A DNA stretch of 5,022 nucleotides from Candidatus Aminicenantota bacterium (lineage in GTDB: Bacteria; Acidobacteriota; Aminicenantia; Aminicenantales; Aminicenantaceae): positions 1-5,022 of the forward strand of contig DAOVBT010000196.1 of assembly GCA_030670375.1 (NCBI GenBank), given 5' to 3'. Shown one piece after another: positions 4,909-5,022 of this stretch. Under the pieces are notes generated by a model. That model was not told the DNA's origin and ran no database searches. It saw only the letters and a program-made list of their open reading frames with translations. Each line of letters opens with the position of its first letter. Positions within the stretch are counted from its first letter, which is position 1. The position numbers were made by a program, and so were the translations under genes.

Positions 4909-5022
4909 GTTTTTTGTGGGATAGGAACGTATTCCTCTTCAACTCAGAAACAGTTTCATCCCGTTTCCCTTTGTTTCGGTGATTTTCGAGATATCCCCAC
5001 AGTTTGGCGAAATATTCCTCTC
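4901..5022 (-). CDS. Possible C-terminal end of an unidentified convergent gene (partial)
   Basis: On the minus strand a frame stays open for 39 codons from the right window edge to a TGA whose complement is at 4901-4903. The translation is hydrophilic and protein-like (EEYFAKLWGYLENHRNKGKR, followed by DETVSELKRNTFLSHKKPS), with mixed codon use. I do not recognise the family. An open run of this length arises by chance fairly often, and the start lies outside the window, so this is a weak call. If real, the gene converges on the sigma operon, with the structured gap at 4632-4900 between them. Confidence 0.35.
   Translation of the reverse strand, partial: EEYFAKLWGYLENHRNKGKRDETVSELKRNTFLSHKKPS

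Overview
The window is 5,022 bases of moderate-GC bacterial DNA, tightly packed with genes on the + strand up to about position 4631. It then holds a roughly 390-base stretch rich in structure, and possibly the 3' end of a convergent minus-strand gene. The taxon cannot be fixed from this sequence. The order ECF sigma factor, zinc-finger anti-sigma factor with a long helical C-terminal domain, exported repeat protein resembles Acidobacteriota/Aminicenantes-type genomes as I remember them. That is a low-confidence inference. Exported proteins with ordinary signal peptides and the ECF/anti-sigma pair suggest a bacterium with an extracytoplasmic compartment.

Region 1 (1-1883) is an ABC-2 type exporter pair. 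The ATPase is cut by the left window edge, so its Walker A is outside. It overlaps by 26 bases a complete permease of the NatB type. Region 2 (1884-1994) is a 111-base gap with a plausible housekeeping promoter.

Region 3 (1995-4631) is a four-gene operon with overlaps or gaps of 15 bases or less: an ECF sigma factor; a membrane anti-sigma factor with an N-terminal zinc-binding motif; an exported TPR/HEAT-like protein; and a small exported protein. The last two share a homologous C-terminal domain that resembles the SHOCT-like domain of YvlB/LiaX and DUF2089 proteins. This looks like an envelope-sensing module: the sigma factor held at the membrane by the anti-sigma, with two extracytoplasmic proteins as possible sensors or effectors. 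The role is inferred.

Region 4 (4632-5022) holds the least expected signal. In order it has a tandem 12-base repeat, a near-consensus sigma-70 promoter (TTGATA, 17 bases, TATATT), and, starting at the predicted transcription start, a long-range hairpin with 11-bp perfect arms and a 45-base loop, ending in a T-rich tract. The loop displays CCTCCTTT, the core of the 16S rRNA anti-Shine-Dalgarno sequence, and a second C-rich run. This has the layout of an independent small RNA of about 75 nt that could pair with ribosome binding sites. Further right are competing AGGAG/CTCCT hairpins, imperfect GTGTC...AATTC..AGGAGG repeats, a C-rich tract, and an open minus-strand frame running off the right edge.
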